Below, one piece after another: positions 18,719 to 26,885 of a DNA stretch of 64,000 nucleotides. Position 1 is the first letter of the stretch. Each line of letters opens with the position of its first letter. This DNA is from Methanobacterium sp. SMA-27 (GTDB lineage: Archaea; Methanobacteriota; Methanobacteria; Methanobacteriales; Methanobacteriaceae): the NCBI RefSeq assembly GCF_000744455.1, contig NZ_JQLY01000001.1, positions 496,001 through 560,000 on the forward strand. Direction: 5' to 3'. Position numbers and translations under genes: made by a program. The notes beneath the pieces are model-generated. The model saw only the letters and a list, made by a program, of their open reading frames with translations. It searched no databases and had not been told where the DNA came from.

Positions 18719-18982
18719 TTACATATATGGGATTGGATGATCAGTTGATGGAGGTTGTATCCCCTTATTAGCAATTTCTTGTCCAAGAACACTAATTCTT
18801 CTTTGTTTAAGGCTAGTATCATTGTTTACAAGATTAATTATTTGATTTTGATCTGAATCCATCTGTGCCCACATATTATTTAGTTGAGCTTCATTAGACA
18901 GCATTACGGATCCTCCACCAAAAACACCACTTACTTTCATTTCTTGATAAGCAGCAAGCCCCATTTGTTCCCAGTACAACAA
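18719..18982 (-). CDS. Unrecognised 87-aa frame, probably a 5'-truncated gene
   Basis: It encodes GLAAYQEMKVSGVFGGGSVM, NEAQLNNMWAQMDSDQNQII and a polar C-terminus ending PSTDHPIPYM. The composition is protein-like, but I recognise no family. The frame opens with TTG and has no ribosome site. It begins exactly where the neighbouring plus-strand HEPN-type fragment also begins, so both look like 3' remnants of genes joined head to head at about 18975-18985. Expression is doubtful. Confidence 0.35.
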   Translation of the reverse strand: MLYWEQMGLAAYQEMKVSGVFGGGSVMLSNEAQLNNMWAQMDSDQNQIINLVNNDTSLKQRRISVLGQEIANKGIQPPSTDHPIPYM

Positions 18983-19287
18983 AAGAAATTAAAAAACATG
19001 TAAATGATAAGAAAAAAAAGAAACTTAAAAATTTACATACTGAATTGCCAAAAATAGATATCCAATACACAAATTATGATGATCTAAAATATATAATAAA
19101 AAATAATTGGAAATATTTCGAAAAAGTTTTTATTAAACAGGATACAATAATTCCCTCTTTAGAATTCCTTGAAACACCACGTAATAATATTGCTCATTCT
19201 AATGTACTAAGTAGAAAGATGTTTGATGATTTATATTATCATTCAAAAAAAATAATTGAGTTAATAGATAGGTTTGAATCTAAATAA
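18979..19287 (+). pseudogene. C-terminal remnant of a HEPN-domain protein
   Basis: The open frame reads TTKEIKKHVNDKKKKKLKN, then LPKIDIQYTNYDDLKYIIKN, SLEFLETPRNNIAHSNVLSR and ends IIELIDRFESK. PRNNIAH fits the R-x4-H motif of HEPN ribonuclease domains, which are frequent in toxin and defence proteins. There is no credible start: the first TTG is at 19045 and lacks a ribosome site. The upstream part is lost at a join with the opposite-strand fragment. The HEPN call rests on one motif plus the helical character. Confidence 0.5.
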
Positions 19288-19348
19288 ATACCTTTTATAA
19301 CCATCAAAATCCCTATTGTTAATTATTTTTATAAAAATAAAGGCAGAA

Positions 19349-19490
19349 GCAGGGAGGTATTTTCCACATGTTTTGGGGGTCCAATTCCGTGGGGGGAATT
19401 GGTAAAAAATTAGAGAAGAAAACACCATCCCATACTCCTATTTATTAGATAGAGTGGATGTTCTATTTGATAATTTGGTTTATTTTATTT
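19349..19490. repeat. Stem-forming repeat unit A1
   Basis: GCAGGGAGGTATTTTCC at the left can pair with GAAAACACCATCCC further on. Between them CCAATTCC/GGGAATTGG form an inner hairpin. A conserved tail follows (TATTTATTA, GTGGATG, TTGATAATTTGGTTTATT). The same design recurs in units A2, A3, B1, B2 and B3. No coding frame runs through it. Confidence 0.65.
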
Positions 19491-19510
19491 ATAAATTTTT
19501 TATAATTAGA

Positions 19511-19650
19511 AGGCAGGGACGGATTAACCAAATTTCCATGGCACCCAAAAATAAAGAGATAATTTTTTTTGGTAAAAAACTGAGGTAGACAATCCCCACC
19601 CTATTTATTATATTGGGTGAATGTTGTACTTGAAATTTTGTTTATTATTT
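19511..19650. repeat. Stem-forming repeat unit A2
   Basis: It opens with GGCAGGGA and closes with TCCCCACCC directly before TATTTATTATATTGGGTG and TTGTACTTGAAATTTTG. The inner part holds long A and T runs that could pair. It is nearly the same as unit B3 at 42364-42510. Confidence 0.65.
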
Positions 19651-19660
19651 TAATTAAAAT

Positions 19661-19790
19661 AAGGGATAGGGGATGTAATTCTTATTTTTGAACAATTACT
19701 TTGGGGGAGGCAATATGTTAAAAAAAATGAAGTGTACATTCCCCCACCGCTATTTATTATATTTATTGGATGTTCATATGAACCCCTATC
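19661..19790. repeat. Stem-forming repeat unit A3
   Basis: The left arm GGGATAGGGGATGTA faces the right arm TACATTCCCCCACC, followed by the TATTTATTATATTT tail and GGATGTTCATATGAA. The arm sequence differs from A1 and A2 on both sides, so pairing is kept while the bases change. Confidence 0.6.
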
Positions 19791-19990
19791 AATTCTCTTT
19801 TTAGGAGGTGTTTTTATTTAGAAGTTATACGGCTGATTTATTTATTAACTTCTTAATAATGGGAGGTTTTAATATTACGTGAAAATTCGCTTTTTAAATA
19901 TGGGTTTTATTGTATTTCAGTTGCTTATATTTAGGGCTTATTTTTTTTTATTTAAATTTTTGTCTTAGTTTATTACAAGGAGGAAAAAAC

Positions 19991-20620
19991 ATGTCAATAA
20001 CAGATAAAACAGTCTTAAAAATAGGAAGTACAGAAACCGAGAACATAAAAACATTACAAAAGAAATTAGGAATAAAAACAGATGGATTTTACGGTCCTGT
20101 AACACGAGACACTGTAAAAGCAAAACAAAAAGCTTTAGGGTTATATGTTGATGGAATTGCAGGTCTAGTTACATTAAGAGCTTTGGGATTGTTAAAAGCA
20201 CCAACAATCACTGCCGGTCCATTACAAACTAAACTTATGGCTGTTGTGGGAGTATTTACCACATTTACAGGGTTCTATAATAAAATCTATAACTATTATA
20301 GATATGGTTACTATTTCAATGGTCAATTAACTTTACAACAGGAAATAGACCCTAAAACACCTAAAAATTGTGTAGACCTGGCACAATTACTACATGCACT
20401 AGGGCATGAGATGAAAGGGTATCTTGTCCGTTTTATAGGAATATTTTGTCCTGTTGATAAAATAAACCATGCCTATATTGAATTAATAGGGAATGAATTT
20501 AATGATTGGACTTCTGCCGATGTTGCTGCAGCTGCAAAAAATAACTATAAATTAAATAGCCATTGGTGTAGTGGTGCTAAAACTGTGAATCCTGCATGGA
20601 TTCTTTCAGAGGATCTGTAA
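19991..20620 (+). CDS. Peptidoglycan-binding-domain cysteine peptidase, candidate pseudomurein endoisopeptidase
   Basis: Residues 10-70 form a PG_binding_1-type domain (TETENIKTLQKKLGIKTDGF, GPVTRDTVKAKQKALGL, YVDGIAGLVTLRALG). The C-terminal half has a transglutaminase-like triad candidate: Cys in PKNCVDLAQLLHALGHEMKG, His in INHAYIELIG and Asp in DWTSADVAAAAK, followed by NSHWCSGA. This resembles the C71 domain of the PeiW/PeiP enzymes that cut pseudomurein. The start is the ATG after AAGGAGG; the longer upstream frame is rejected. No signal peptide is seen, as with viral lysins. A decayed copy lies in module B at 42682-43098. Substrate is inferred. Confidence 0.65.
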   Translation: MSITDKTVLKIGSTETENIKTLQKKLGIKTDGFYGPVTRDTVKAKQKALGLYVDGIAGLVTLRALGLLKAPTITAGPLQTKLMAVVGVFTTFTGFYNKIYNYYRYGYYFNGQLTLQQEIDPKTPKNCVDLAQLLHALGHEMKGYLVRFIGIFCPVDKINHAYIELIGNEFNDWTSADVAAAAKNNYKLNSHWCSGAKTVNPAWILSEDL

Positions 20621-20658
20621 ATATAAATATTCTTATTTCTTTTTTGAGGTGTACAAAT

Positions 20659-21129
20659 ATGCCAAGAACAGTATATATGAACAGTGATTTGATAAAAGAC
20701 AAAGTAACTGATTTAAATTTCTTACAATCAATTGGAAAAACCTTAGACTTTTATGGAGTACCATATAAAGCATTTCCTTATGAAACAAGCCCTCACTATG
20801 TTATACTAAAAAAAGCTCCAGCTGATGCGGTTATTCTACATAATAGTCTTATGTGTGCAGGTACGATTGTCGATGTGTGTACTAAGTCCTATAAAATATT
20901 AAGGGCAAATCAGAAATTCTTATGGAACTTTAAAACAGGAACTGAGGATTATGCCTTTAATGTTGACTATTTACCAAGAGCAAAAGATGATAATTTCAGC
21001 CCAGCATCCTTCAAAGGATTAAATCAGCCTATACGATACATGGTACAAAATGGAGGATTCAATGTTTCAAGTACAACAGACCCTAGAAAAATTGGAAGAC
21101 AACTTGCAATGATGGCATATATGCCATAA
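20659..21129 (+). CDS. Unrecognised protein paired with the peptidase-like gene
   Basis: 156 aa, no membrane segment. Recognisable stretches are TVYMNSDLIKDKVTDLNFLQ, YVILKKAPADAVILHNSLMC, AGTIVDVCTKSYKILRANQK and the end KIGRQLAMMAYMP. GAGGTG upstream supports the ATG at 20659. It starts 38 bp after the peptidase gene and 14 bp before the tiny zinc ribbon, so the three form one operon. In module B the last about 15 codons survive, joined to the remains of the peptidase copy. Function unknown; an accessory to the wall enzyme is possible. Confidence 0.6.
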   Translation: MPRTVYMNSDLIKDKVTDLNFLQSIGKTLDFYGVPYKAFPYETSPHYVILKKAPADAVILHNSLMCAGTIVDVCTKSYKILRANQKFLWNFKTGTEDYAFNVDYLPRAKDDNFSPASFKGLNQPIRYMVQNGGFNVSSTTDPRKIGRQLAMMAYMP

Positions 21130-21143
21130 AGGAGGATGTTAAA

Positions 21144-21260
21144 ACGTGCACTCCCCAATCTATAGTAACCTGTAGCAAATGTGGTGAAATCTACAATACA
21201 GAAATATTTGAATTCTGTCCAACCTGTAGCTCAACAGAAGACAGTAAACCTTCTCATTAA
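21144..21260 (+). CDS. 38-codon zinc-ribbon protein with ACG in the start position
   Basis: The frame encodes CTPQSIVTCSKCGEIYNTEI followed by FEFCPTCSSTEDSKPSH. Four cysteines make a ribbon. GGAGGA lies at the right distance, but the codon in the start position is ACG, while the copy in module B has ATG (43113). Either initiation is inefficient at ACG or the gene has been silenced by one base change. It follows the 156-aa gene by 14 bp. Confidence 0.5.
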   Translation, partial: TCTPQSIVTCSKCGEIYNTEIFEFCPTCSSTEDSKPSH

Positions 21261-21403
21261 TTAGGAGGGTACTTTTTTCATGAAAATATAAATCGAACGA
21301 TTATTTTGTAAATACCTAAATATTTATATCTTTATACTAAAACCTAGAGTATACAAAAAAAAGTTTCAGATTATTTTTTTTTTCAGTTTGGAGTAGGGAA
21401 CTG

Positions 21404-22735
21404 ATGGATTCTGAAAAAATAAAAGATAATAAATATAAAAAAGCTGAAGAATCACTTCAAAATGATATTGATCCTATAGAAGATAAATCTAAAGATGAAT
21501 TGATTCAAGAGTTGAGAACTCATCAGATTGAATTAGAGATGCAGAATGATGAACTCAGGGAAGCTCATACAAGATTATTAGAATCTCAGCATAAATATTT
21601 TGAACTTTACAACTTTGCACCAGTAGGATACATTACCTTAGATACAAATGGACTTATTTTAAATATTAATCTTGCAGGAGCAACACTTTTAGATATTGGT
21701 AGACTAAATCTCATTAATACTGCTTTTATTCAATATATTGATCCAGATTATCGAAACCTGTTTCATAATCATATTAAAAAAGTCCCGGAAACAGAAACTA
21801 AAGAATCAGTTGAATTAAAACTCCTAAAAAAGGATGCTGAATATTCTTATGTACATTTTGATTCTATTAATGTCAAGGATAAATATGGGAATTTAAAAGA
21901 ATTTAGAATCGCTATAACAGATATTACTGTTCAAAAAGAAGTCGAAATCAAATTACAGAAATATAATTTAAATATTAACAAACTGTTAAATGTTGAAATT
22001 AATGATCTGGAAAAGGCAGAAATCAAATTAGAGAAATTAATTGAGCAATATAAAAGTTCTAATATAGAACTTGAACAATTTGCTTATATATCCTCTCATG
22101 ATCTTAAGGAACCATTACGAATGATCACAAGTTTTCTTCAACTTTTACAGAAGAGGTACTCGGCTGATCTTGATGAAGATGCAAATGAGTTCATAAACTT
22201 TGCTGTAGACGGAGCAAAACGTATGAATGATATGATAAATGACCTTCTAGAATATTCAAGAATAGGGAGTACTGAAAGGAAATTTGAGTACTTAGAGAGT
22301 GAAGGAATTGTAGAAATTGTACAAAGTAATTTAAAACAATTAATAGAGGATCATGAAGCCATTATAACAAATGACCCTCTTCCATTAATCTATGCTAATA
22401 AACAAATGATGATTCAATTATTCCAGAATCTGATTGGCAATGCTATCAAATACCATAGTAAAGAAACCCCTGAGATCCACATCTCAATAAATATTGTTGA
22501 TGATGAATATGTTTTTTCAGTTAGAGATAATGGAATTGGAATTGATCGAAAGCATTTGGATAGAATATTCACTATTTTCCAGAGACTACACTCACGTGAG
22601 GAATATGATGGAACAGGTATCGGTTTAGCTATTTCAAAAAGAATATTACAAAAACACCATGGAAAAATTTGGGTAGAATCTGAACTTGGAAAAGGAACCA
22701 CATTTTACTTCAGCCTACCAAATCGAAATTATTAA
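21404..22735 (+). CDS. Cytoplasmic PAS-domain sensor histidine kinase
   Basis: 443 aa without a membrane segment. An N-terminal coiled coil (ELIQELRTHQIELEMQNDEL) precedes a PAS domain (ELYNFAPVGYITLDTNGLIL to about residue 185), a second coiled coil, the H box in YISSHDLKEPLRM, the N box in QNLIGNAIKYHS, then the G1 and F boxes VRDNGIGID and RIFTIFQRLHSREEYDGTG, and G2 IGLAISKRI. GTAGGGAACTG precedes the ATG. The ligand or redox signal is unknown. The nearest receiver-domain protein is at 18292, also in this region. Confidence 0.9.
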   Translation: MDSEKIKDNKYKKAEESLQNDIDPIEDKSKDELIQELRTHQIELEMQNDELREAHTRLLESQHKYFELYNFAPVGYITLDTNGLILNINLAGATLLDIGRLNLINTAFIQYIDPDYRNLFHNHIKKVPETETKESVELKLLKKDAEYSYVHFDSINVKDKYGNLKEFRIAITDITVQKEVEIKLQKYNLNINKLLNVEINDLEKAEIKLEKLIEQYKSSNIELEQFAYISSHDLKEPLRMITSFLQLLQKRYSADLDEDANEFINFAVDGAKRMNDMINDLLEYSRIGSTERKFEYLESEGIVEIVQSNLKQLIEDHEAIITNDPLPLIYANKQMMIQLFQNLIGNAIKYHSKETPEIHISINIVDDEYVFSVRDNGIGIDRKHLDRIFTIFQRLHSREEYDGTGIGLAISKRILQKHHGKIWVESELGKGTTFYFSLPNRNY

Positions 22736-22775
22736 AATCTTAGACTCATTGATTAAACTTGGGGAGTTGATATAA

Positions 22776-22988
22776 ATGCTGGTAGATTGGATTTTAATGA
22801 CATTTGTAGATAGATCGGAATTACTATTAAAAAGAAGTGGGGAATTTGAAGATAGTCAAATTACTGGTCTTGAAATAAATGAAAAAAACAATCTTATCAA
22901 AGTATCAGTAGCTAATAAAACAATTGTAAGTTACCCTATGGCAAATATAATTAGTTATACTTATTCTCAAGAAGATGAAATAAAATAA
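22776..22988 (+). CDS. Small conserved-looking protein, 70 aa
   Basis: It encodes MLVDWILMTFVDRSELLLKR, SQITGLEINEKNNLIKVSVA and SYPMANIISYTYSQED, an alternating beta-strand pattern like a small barrel. GGGGAGTTGA precedes the ATG at good distance. It lies 40 bp after the kinase on the same strand and may be co-expressed. No family recognised. Confidence 0.5.
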   Translation: MLVDWILMTFVDRSELLLKRSGEFEDSQITGLEINEKNNLIKVSVANKTIVSYPMANIISYTYSQEDEIK

Positions 22989-23083
22989 TTTATACTTTTT
23001 TTTAATTTTAAAATACCTTTCCATTATTCGAATAAAGGTACTATTATTTTGTGTATTGAAAATAAGGAATTAAATATTCAAAA

Positions 23084-23250
23084 TTAAATTTTAAACCATT
23101 TTTTACATTTAGGACAATAGTACTCGGTAACTAGAATAGTTTATTTACTTTGCTTTGGTTCTGAATTTTCATCTTTGGAACTTAGAGGACGAATAAATCG
23201 GTTCATTTGTCCTTTAAATCCGCAACGGGACATTTGATATTTTCAGCCAT
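23084..23250 (-). pseudogene. Frameshifted 56-aa zinc-ribbon gene (module A copy)
   Basis: The minus strand starts MAENIKCP and then loses one base within the CCCCG run that encodes the second cysteine pair in the module B copy (43733-43903), so translation stops after 16 codons. The rest is still clearly related, down to the end encoding WFKI. A 123-bp third relative lies at 25136-25258. Confidence 0.75.
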
Positions 23251-23325
23251 TTTGCTTCAAAATTAAGTAATTGGAACTATGATTTAATAGTTACTATTTT
23301 ATTATTATATTTAAAAAAAAGTAAA

Positions 23326-23682
23326 TTAACATCCTGAAGCTTTTGACAATGACTTATCAAATATTAAACATTGTGCTTCATAAAAATTTTCAAATGTTCC
23401 CAGATGGTCCATAAATATCTTTATGGCACTCTCAAAGTCTTTAGGCATAAGGTGTTCTGGAGTTAAAATAGTGACTTCAATTATCATTTGTTCATAATAT
23501 TCATCATATTGAAGTCTAAGTCTGATAGAATAATCATTATGCATATAACAGTTAAGATTTTCCAATCTACCTTCTAAAAATGAGTATTTTTCCTTGATAA
23601 CTTCGTTATCTTTAAATTTCAGCAATATCTTGGTACAACCGGGCTTAATTTCATTCATTTTAACATCTAAGAATTTTAACAA
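23326..23682 (-). CDS. Paralogous protein family member, 118 aa (module A)
   Basis: It encodes ILLKFKDNEVIKEKYSFLEG, LENLNCYMHNDYSIRLRLQY, TILTPEHLMPKDFESAIKIF and FENFYEAQCLIF. The frame opens with TTG after GAGGCGAT. Relatives in this window are at 43975-44331 (near-identical), 41342-41689 and 43239-43595, all on the minus strand. No known domain is recognised; the fold looks like a beta-alpha sandwich ending in a helix. A GTGA-N6-TCAC palindrome lies about 70 bp upstream. Confidence 0.6.
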   Translation of the reverse strand: MLKFLDVKMNEIKPGCTKILLKFKDNEVIKEKYSFLEGRLENLNCYMHNDYSIRLRLQYDEYYEQMIIEVTILTPEHLMPKDFESAIKIFMDHLGTFENFYEAQCLIFDKSLSKASGC

Positions 23683-23751
23683 TTTATCGCCTCTGTTGTA
23701 GTATTATGATTTTGATAATGGATATATTTTATTGAAAAAAGCAGGGAGTTT

Positions 23752-23765
23752 GTGACTTGTATCAC
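23752..23765. promoter_or_regulatory. GTGA-N6-TCAC palindrome upstream of the 118-aa gene (module A)
   Basis: GTGACTTGTATCAC, followed by TAAAAACCAGTC. The same arms, spacing and flank recur at 43683-43696 and 44400-44413, each upstream of a member of the same protein family. Confidence 0.5.
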
Positions 23766-23820
23766 TAAAAACCAGTCGTAGATTGCAAGTGTAAACAAAA
23801 AATATCTATCTATTTAATTA

Positions 23821-23988
23821 TTATATAGATTTCATGGTTTCATTTACCCCAAAAACTAAAAATAACAATCCAATACCCATTATTGAATAATATACCTGAT
23901 TATGAGTGGTATAGACAAGTATTACTCCAATTAAAATTAATAGGAGCCCTATGAAATAATATCTTATATAATTTTTAGTTAATTTCAT
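23821..23988 (-). CDS. Small two-helix membrane protein, 55 aa (module A)
   Basis: The minus-strand frame starts MKLTKNYIRYYF and contains two hydrophobic segments, IGLLLILIGVILVY and YSIMGIGLLFLVFGV, joined by TTHNQVY, ending NETMKSI. A 58-aa copy with the same loop is intact at 44469-44645. Preservation of the frame in both modules, while neighbours are broken, supports a real gene. Role unknown. Confidence 0.55.
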   Translation of the reverse strand: MKLTKNYIRYYFIGLLLILIGVILVYTTHNQVYYSIMGIGLLFLVFGVNETMKSI

Positions 23989-24384
23989 ATAAAAAAATCC
24001 AATTTAATTATTCAAAAAATGTTAGATCAATAGATCCTTTGAATGGGATTAGTTTTATTCTTCTCTTATTTTCATAATTAATTTCAATTATTCTTTTTAA
24101 GAGAATCTATTTCTATGTTTTACCTCTTCTTTTCAACCTCAAAATATATTAGATCATTCACACCAGGCATTGTAAATTTTTTTCATGTATATCATTTTGA
24201 TATAACCAATTCATATCTTAAATCTTCATCACAAATATTTTTTATGGAAAATTAACCATAATTATTTGGACTTCATAAAAACTAACTATTTTTTTAAGAA
24301 GTTATATTACGTTAGAAAGAGAATATAGTTATATAATAATGGTAATTCATTTTTTAGAGGATATAATTTGGGAGTCAAAGGTAA
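23989..24384. other. AT-rich stretch without a gene
   Basis: No frame or stem found. GTTATATAATAATG near 24330-24345 is a likely TATA region for the short plus-strand frame that follows. Confidence 0.4.
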
Positions 24385-24513
24385 ATGTCAAGGGAAACTG
24401 AAGACCATCTTAGGAATGAAATAGTTGAAATGAAAAAAGAAATATTAAAATGTAAAAAAGCCTTTATAAAAAGTGAAGAACGTTTTAAAACTGTTGGAAA
24501 TTCGTCATCATAA
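24385..24513 (+). pseudogene. N-terminal remnant of a PAS sensor kinase
   Basis: A 42-codon frame: a short coiled coil (LRNEIVEMKKEILKCKKA) leading into FIKSEERFKTVGNSSS and a stop. KSEERF followed by N-S is the usual entry into a PAS domain, so this looks like the start of a sensor kinase whose remainder is gone. The nearby intact kinase at 21404 has the same coiled-coil-to-PAS arrangement. Confidence 0.45.
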
Positions 24514-24692
24514 AACATTAATGTTTCTATTATGTCTTTATCATTATCTCTTATCGGTTTAGCTTTAATTCCGGGTTGTTCAGCTATTTATCCTTTATAA
24601 TGTAACATCTATTTTTTCCTAAATAATGTTATATTTAATCCATTATTGCAATCCAATTATATTATTTAAAAAAAATAAAATATTATAAAATT

Positions 24693-24899
24693 TTATTTTT
24701 TCTTTTTGCTCTTTAGTTTTTGCCCACCTGAATCCTGAGGGTTAACTTTAGCCTCACCATATTCTTTTTTATAAAGTTCTGGATCTTCTTTTTTAAGGAG
24801 ATCAGGTGGTGCCCTTTCCTTCATGTCTTCTTCTGCTGAAGACCACATGTCCTCGCCCATTTCTTCCTTACTCATTTTCTTCTTTTTCTTTTCATCCAT
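24693..24899 (-). CDS. Highly charged small protein, 68 aa
   Basis: Lys/Glu-rich: DEKKKKKMSKEEMGEDMWSS, MKERAPPDLLKKEDPELYKK, ending GGQKLKSKKKK. AAGGAG upstream supports the ATG. Probably disordered; no domain recognised. It stands alone between AT-rich gaps. Confidence 0.5.
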   Translation of the reverse strand: MDEKKKKKMSKEEMGEDMWSSAEEDMKERAPPDLLKKEDPELYKKEYGEAKVNPQDSGGQKLKSKKKK

Positions 24900-25135
24900 T
24901 TTAGATCAACTCCTTTTCACCAAATAAATAACTAAAAAAATTCCAATTTTTTGTAAAGTAAAATTTTTGCAAAAAATAACAAATATATTACAAATTCAGC
25001 TTAACTATATATATTACAATATATTACATTCTAAAACTATATAATTTTCGGTAGGAAAGTTATAACAAAAAATTAAAAAACTTGCTATCATTTTTGAAAA
25101 AGAGATTTGGGTTAATCCTCAACTTTTACCCAGGT

Positions 25136-25258
25136 TTAACATTTAGAACAATAATATTCAATATTTAATACAAGTTTAGAATTAATACGTTTATATTGGC
25201 GATAATTATTCATAGAACCATTAAAGCCACACTTTGGACATTTAATGTGTTCCGTCAA
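25136..25258 (-). pseudogene. Shortened zinc ribbon related to the 56-aa module genes
   Basis: From a TTG the minus strand reads TEHIKCPKCGFNGSMNNYRQ, then VLNIEYYCSKC and a stop, where the relative at 43733-43903 continues with KKWFKI. All four cysteines remain, so the product could still fold, but the start is weak and the end is cut. Called a remnant with reserve. Confidence 0.4.
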
Positions 25259-25700
25259 GATAATCACTAATCATACCTACTTTAAAATTAGTATTTAAAT
25301 ATTGTTATTTCAAATAAAGATTAATCAAAATTAGTTTATGCTATGAAGATCTCATTCAAAATAGAGAAAAAGTGATAAGTCCATCTGTGAATGAAGCTAT
25401 TCATATATAACCTTTTCCACTATGGTATTGAAAATCTGTATATAATCATCTTATTTTGATAATATTTAATAAAAAATGAGGGTTATATGAAAAAACCATT
25501 TAAATTCGTAAATTTATTAAAAATACTTTATAATCTATTTTAATATATCTTTTAAAGATAAAATAATTGTATATTGCGCTAAAAACCCTTTTAAATAATG
25601 ATAAAAATGATTTAAGTTCTTTATAAATTATTTGTAATAAATTATATATGCTTTCGCATACATAAATATGATTGTAGAAAATCCTAAAGGGGGAATTAAT
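25259..25700. other. Intergenic region with the gerW-type promoter
   Basis: TTATATAT at about 25641-25648 is a plausible TATA box. Transcription would start near 25670 and leave a short leader before the GGGGG ribosome site at 25689-25693. No gene seen in the remainder. Confidence 0.45.
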
Positions 25701-26177
25701 TTGAATATTGGAGATCCGATTAAAACTACAGTAGAAGAAATTCGTAAAGTTTTGAATATTGAGAATGTGATTGGTGAGACTATAGAAACAGATGAATTTT
25801 TATTGATTCCTGTTACAAGAATGGGTATGGGATTTGGAGCAGGAATGGGTGAAGGTAAAGGTTCTAAAGATATGGGATCAGGAACAGGGGCTGGAGCTGG
25901 TGGTGCTGCAGGTATAGAACCTATAGCAATGGTAGTTGTACATAAAGGAGTAAAAGGCCCAGAGGGTGTAAAAGTAATGTCTTTAAAGAATCCAGATCAT
26001 TTATCAAGGGCCATAAGTGAAATTGGTAATGCTGCCGTTGAGATTATGGGGCAGGGAAGTAAAATGATGAAGGAAAAGGGTCATAAAAAGAAAGAAGTAA
26101 AATATGAAGGTAAGAATAAAGAGGCTAAATTCAAAGATACAAAGGATGAAGTCAGTTTAGATGTGAAAGACAAATAA
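25701..26177 (+). CDS. GerW/YtfJ-family protein
   Basis: It matches the GerW (spore protein YtfJ) fold family: TTVEEIRKVLNIENVIGETI, LIPVTRMGMGFGAGMGEGKG, a glycine-rich loop, then GIEPIAMVVVHKG and VKVMSL. The C-terminus is lysine-rich. An ATG lies at 25668, but GGGGG at 25689-25693 is ideally spaced to the TTG at 25701, where homologous N-termini start. A DUF2953 gene follows, as ytfI follows ytfJ in Bacillus, although this organism does not sporulate. Role in archaea unknown. Confidence 0.8.
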   Translation: MNIGDPIKTTVEEIRKVLNIENVIGETIETDEFLLIPVTRMGMGFGAGMGEGKGSKDMGSGTGAGAGGAAGIEPIAMVVVHKGVKGPEGVKVMSLKNPDHLSRAISEIGNAAVEIMGQGSKMMKEKGHKKKEVKYEGKNKEAKFKDTKDEVSLDVKDK

Positions 26178-26216
26178 TAACACTCTTTTAAATAATAAAA
26201 TTTTGGGAGACCCTAG

Positions 26217-26801
26217 TTGATCAACATTCTAATCATCATAGTACTACTTATAATACTTTTTTTTGTAAGTATTATGATGATCCCTTTTCATATTTCCCTA
26301 ATATTGAGTAACAGTGGTTTAGAATTTAAGGGATATTTTAAAGTAACATGGATGAGGATCAGGTTATTTAAACGGGATATACCCTCCAAAGAAGAGGAAG
26401 AAGAGAAAAAGGAAGAAAAGAAAAAAGAAAAATCTAAATGGACTATTGAAAGGGTCCAAAAGGTTTTCAATCTTTTTTTGGAAGCTTTTCCACATTTTCA
26501 AAAGGTTTTCTATGCTGTTATCAATTCGTTTACTCTGGAAAAATTGATTATTCATATTAAAATGGGAATGGATAGTCCGGTGGATACTGCTCAAATTGCT
26601 GGTATATTCTGGTCAATATCTTCATGGGTGAATCTATATCCAAATGTTTCATTGTATATTCAACCAGAATTTATGAAAACCACATTAGAGGGAGATATAG
26701 AACTTGAATTGAAATTAAAGCTTTTATGGATAGTTATTGAATCATTAAAAGCAATTACTAAAAGGCCTGTGAGAAACTTTATAAATGAAATCAGAGCATG
26801 A
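26217..26801 (+). CDS. DUF2953 membrane-anchored protein (YtfI-like)
   Basis: One N-terminal membrane helix (IIIVLLIILFFVSIMMIPF), a strand-rich region, an extremely charged linker (SKEEEEEKKEEKKKEKSKW) and a C-terminal domain with LEKLIIHIKMGMDSPVDTAQ, IAGIFWSISSWVNLYPNVSL. This is the DUF2953 pattern. The start is TTG after GGGAGACC. It follows the GerW-type gene by 39 bp and is likely in the same operon. Confidence 0.78.
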   Translation: MINILIIIVLLIILFFVSIMMIPFHISLILSNSGLEFKGYFKVTWMRIRLFKRDIPSKEEEEEKKEEKKKEKSKWTIERVQKVFNLFLEAFPHFQKVFYAVINSFTLEKLIIHIKMGMDSPVDTAQIAGIFWSISSWVNLYPNVSLYIQPEFMKTTLEGDIELELKLKLLWIVIESLKAITKRPVRNFINEIRA

Positions 26802-26885
26802 TAATTTAATTTTTAAAATATTTTAGTTATCCAATAAAAAAAGTATTCAATATCTACTATATTACATATATTTTAGGGCAATACA

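Noticed and set aside
19349..19790. CRISPR array
   Set aside because: Units are long (about 110-150 bp), few and self-complementary, with no short constant repeat and unique spacers, and no cas genes are present.
19349..19790. Retron or group II intron RNA
   Set aside because: No reverse transcriptase gene is present in the window, and the units lack the expected conserved domain V or msr features.
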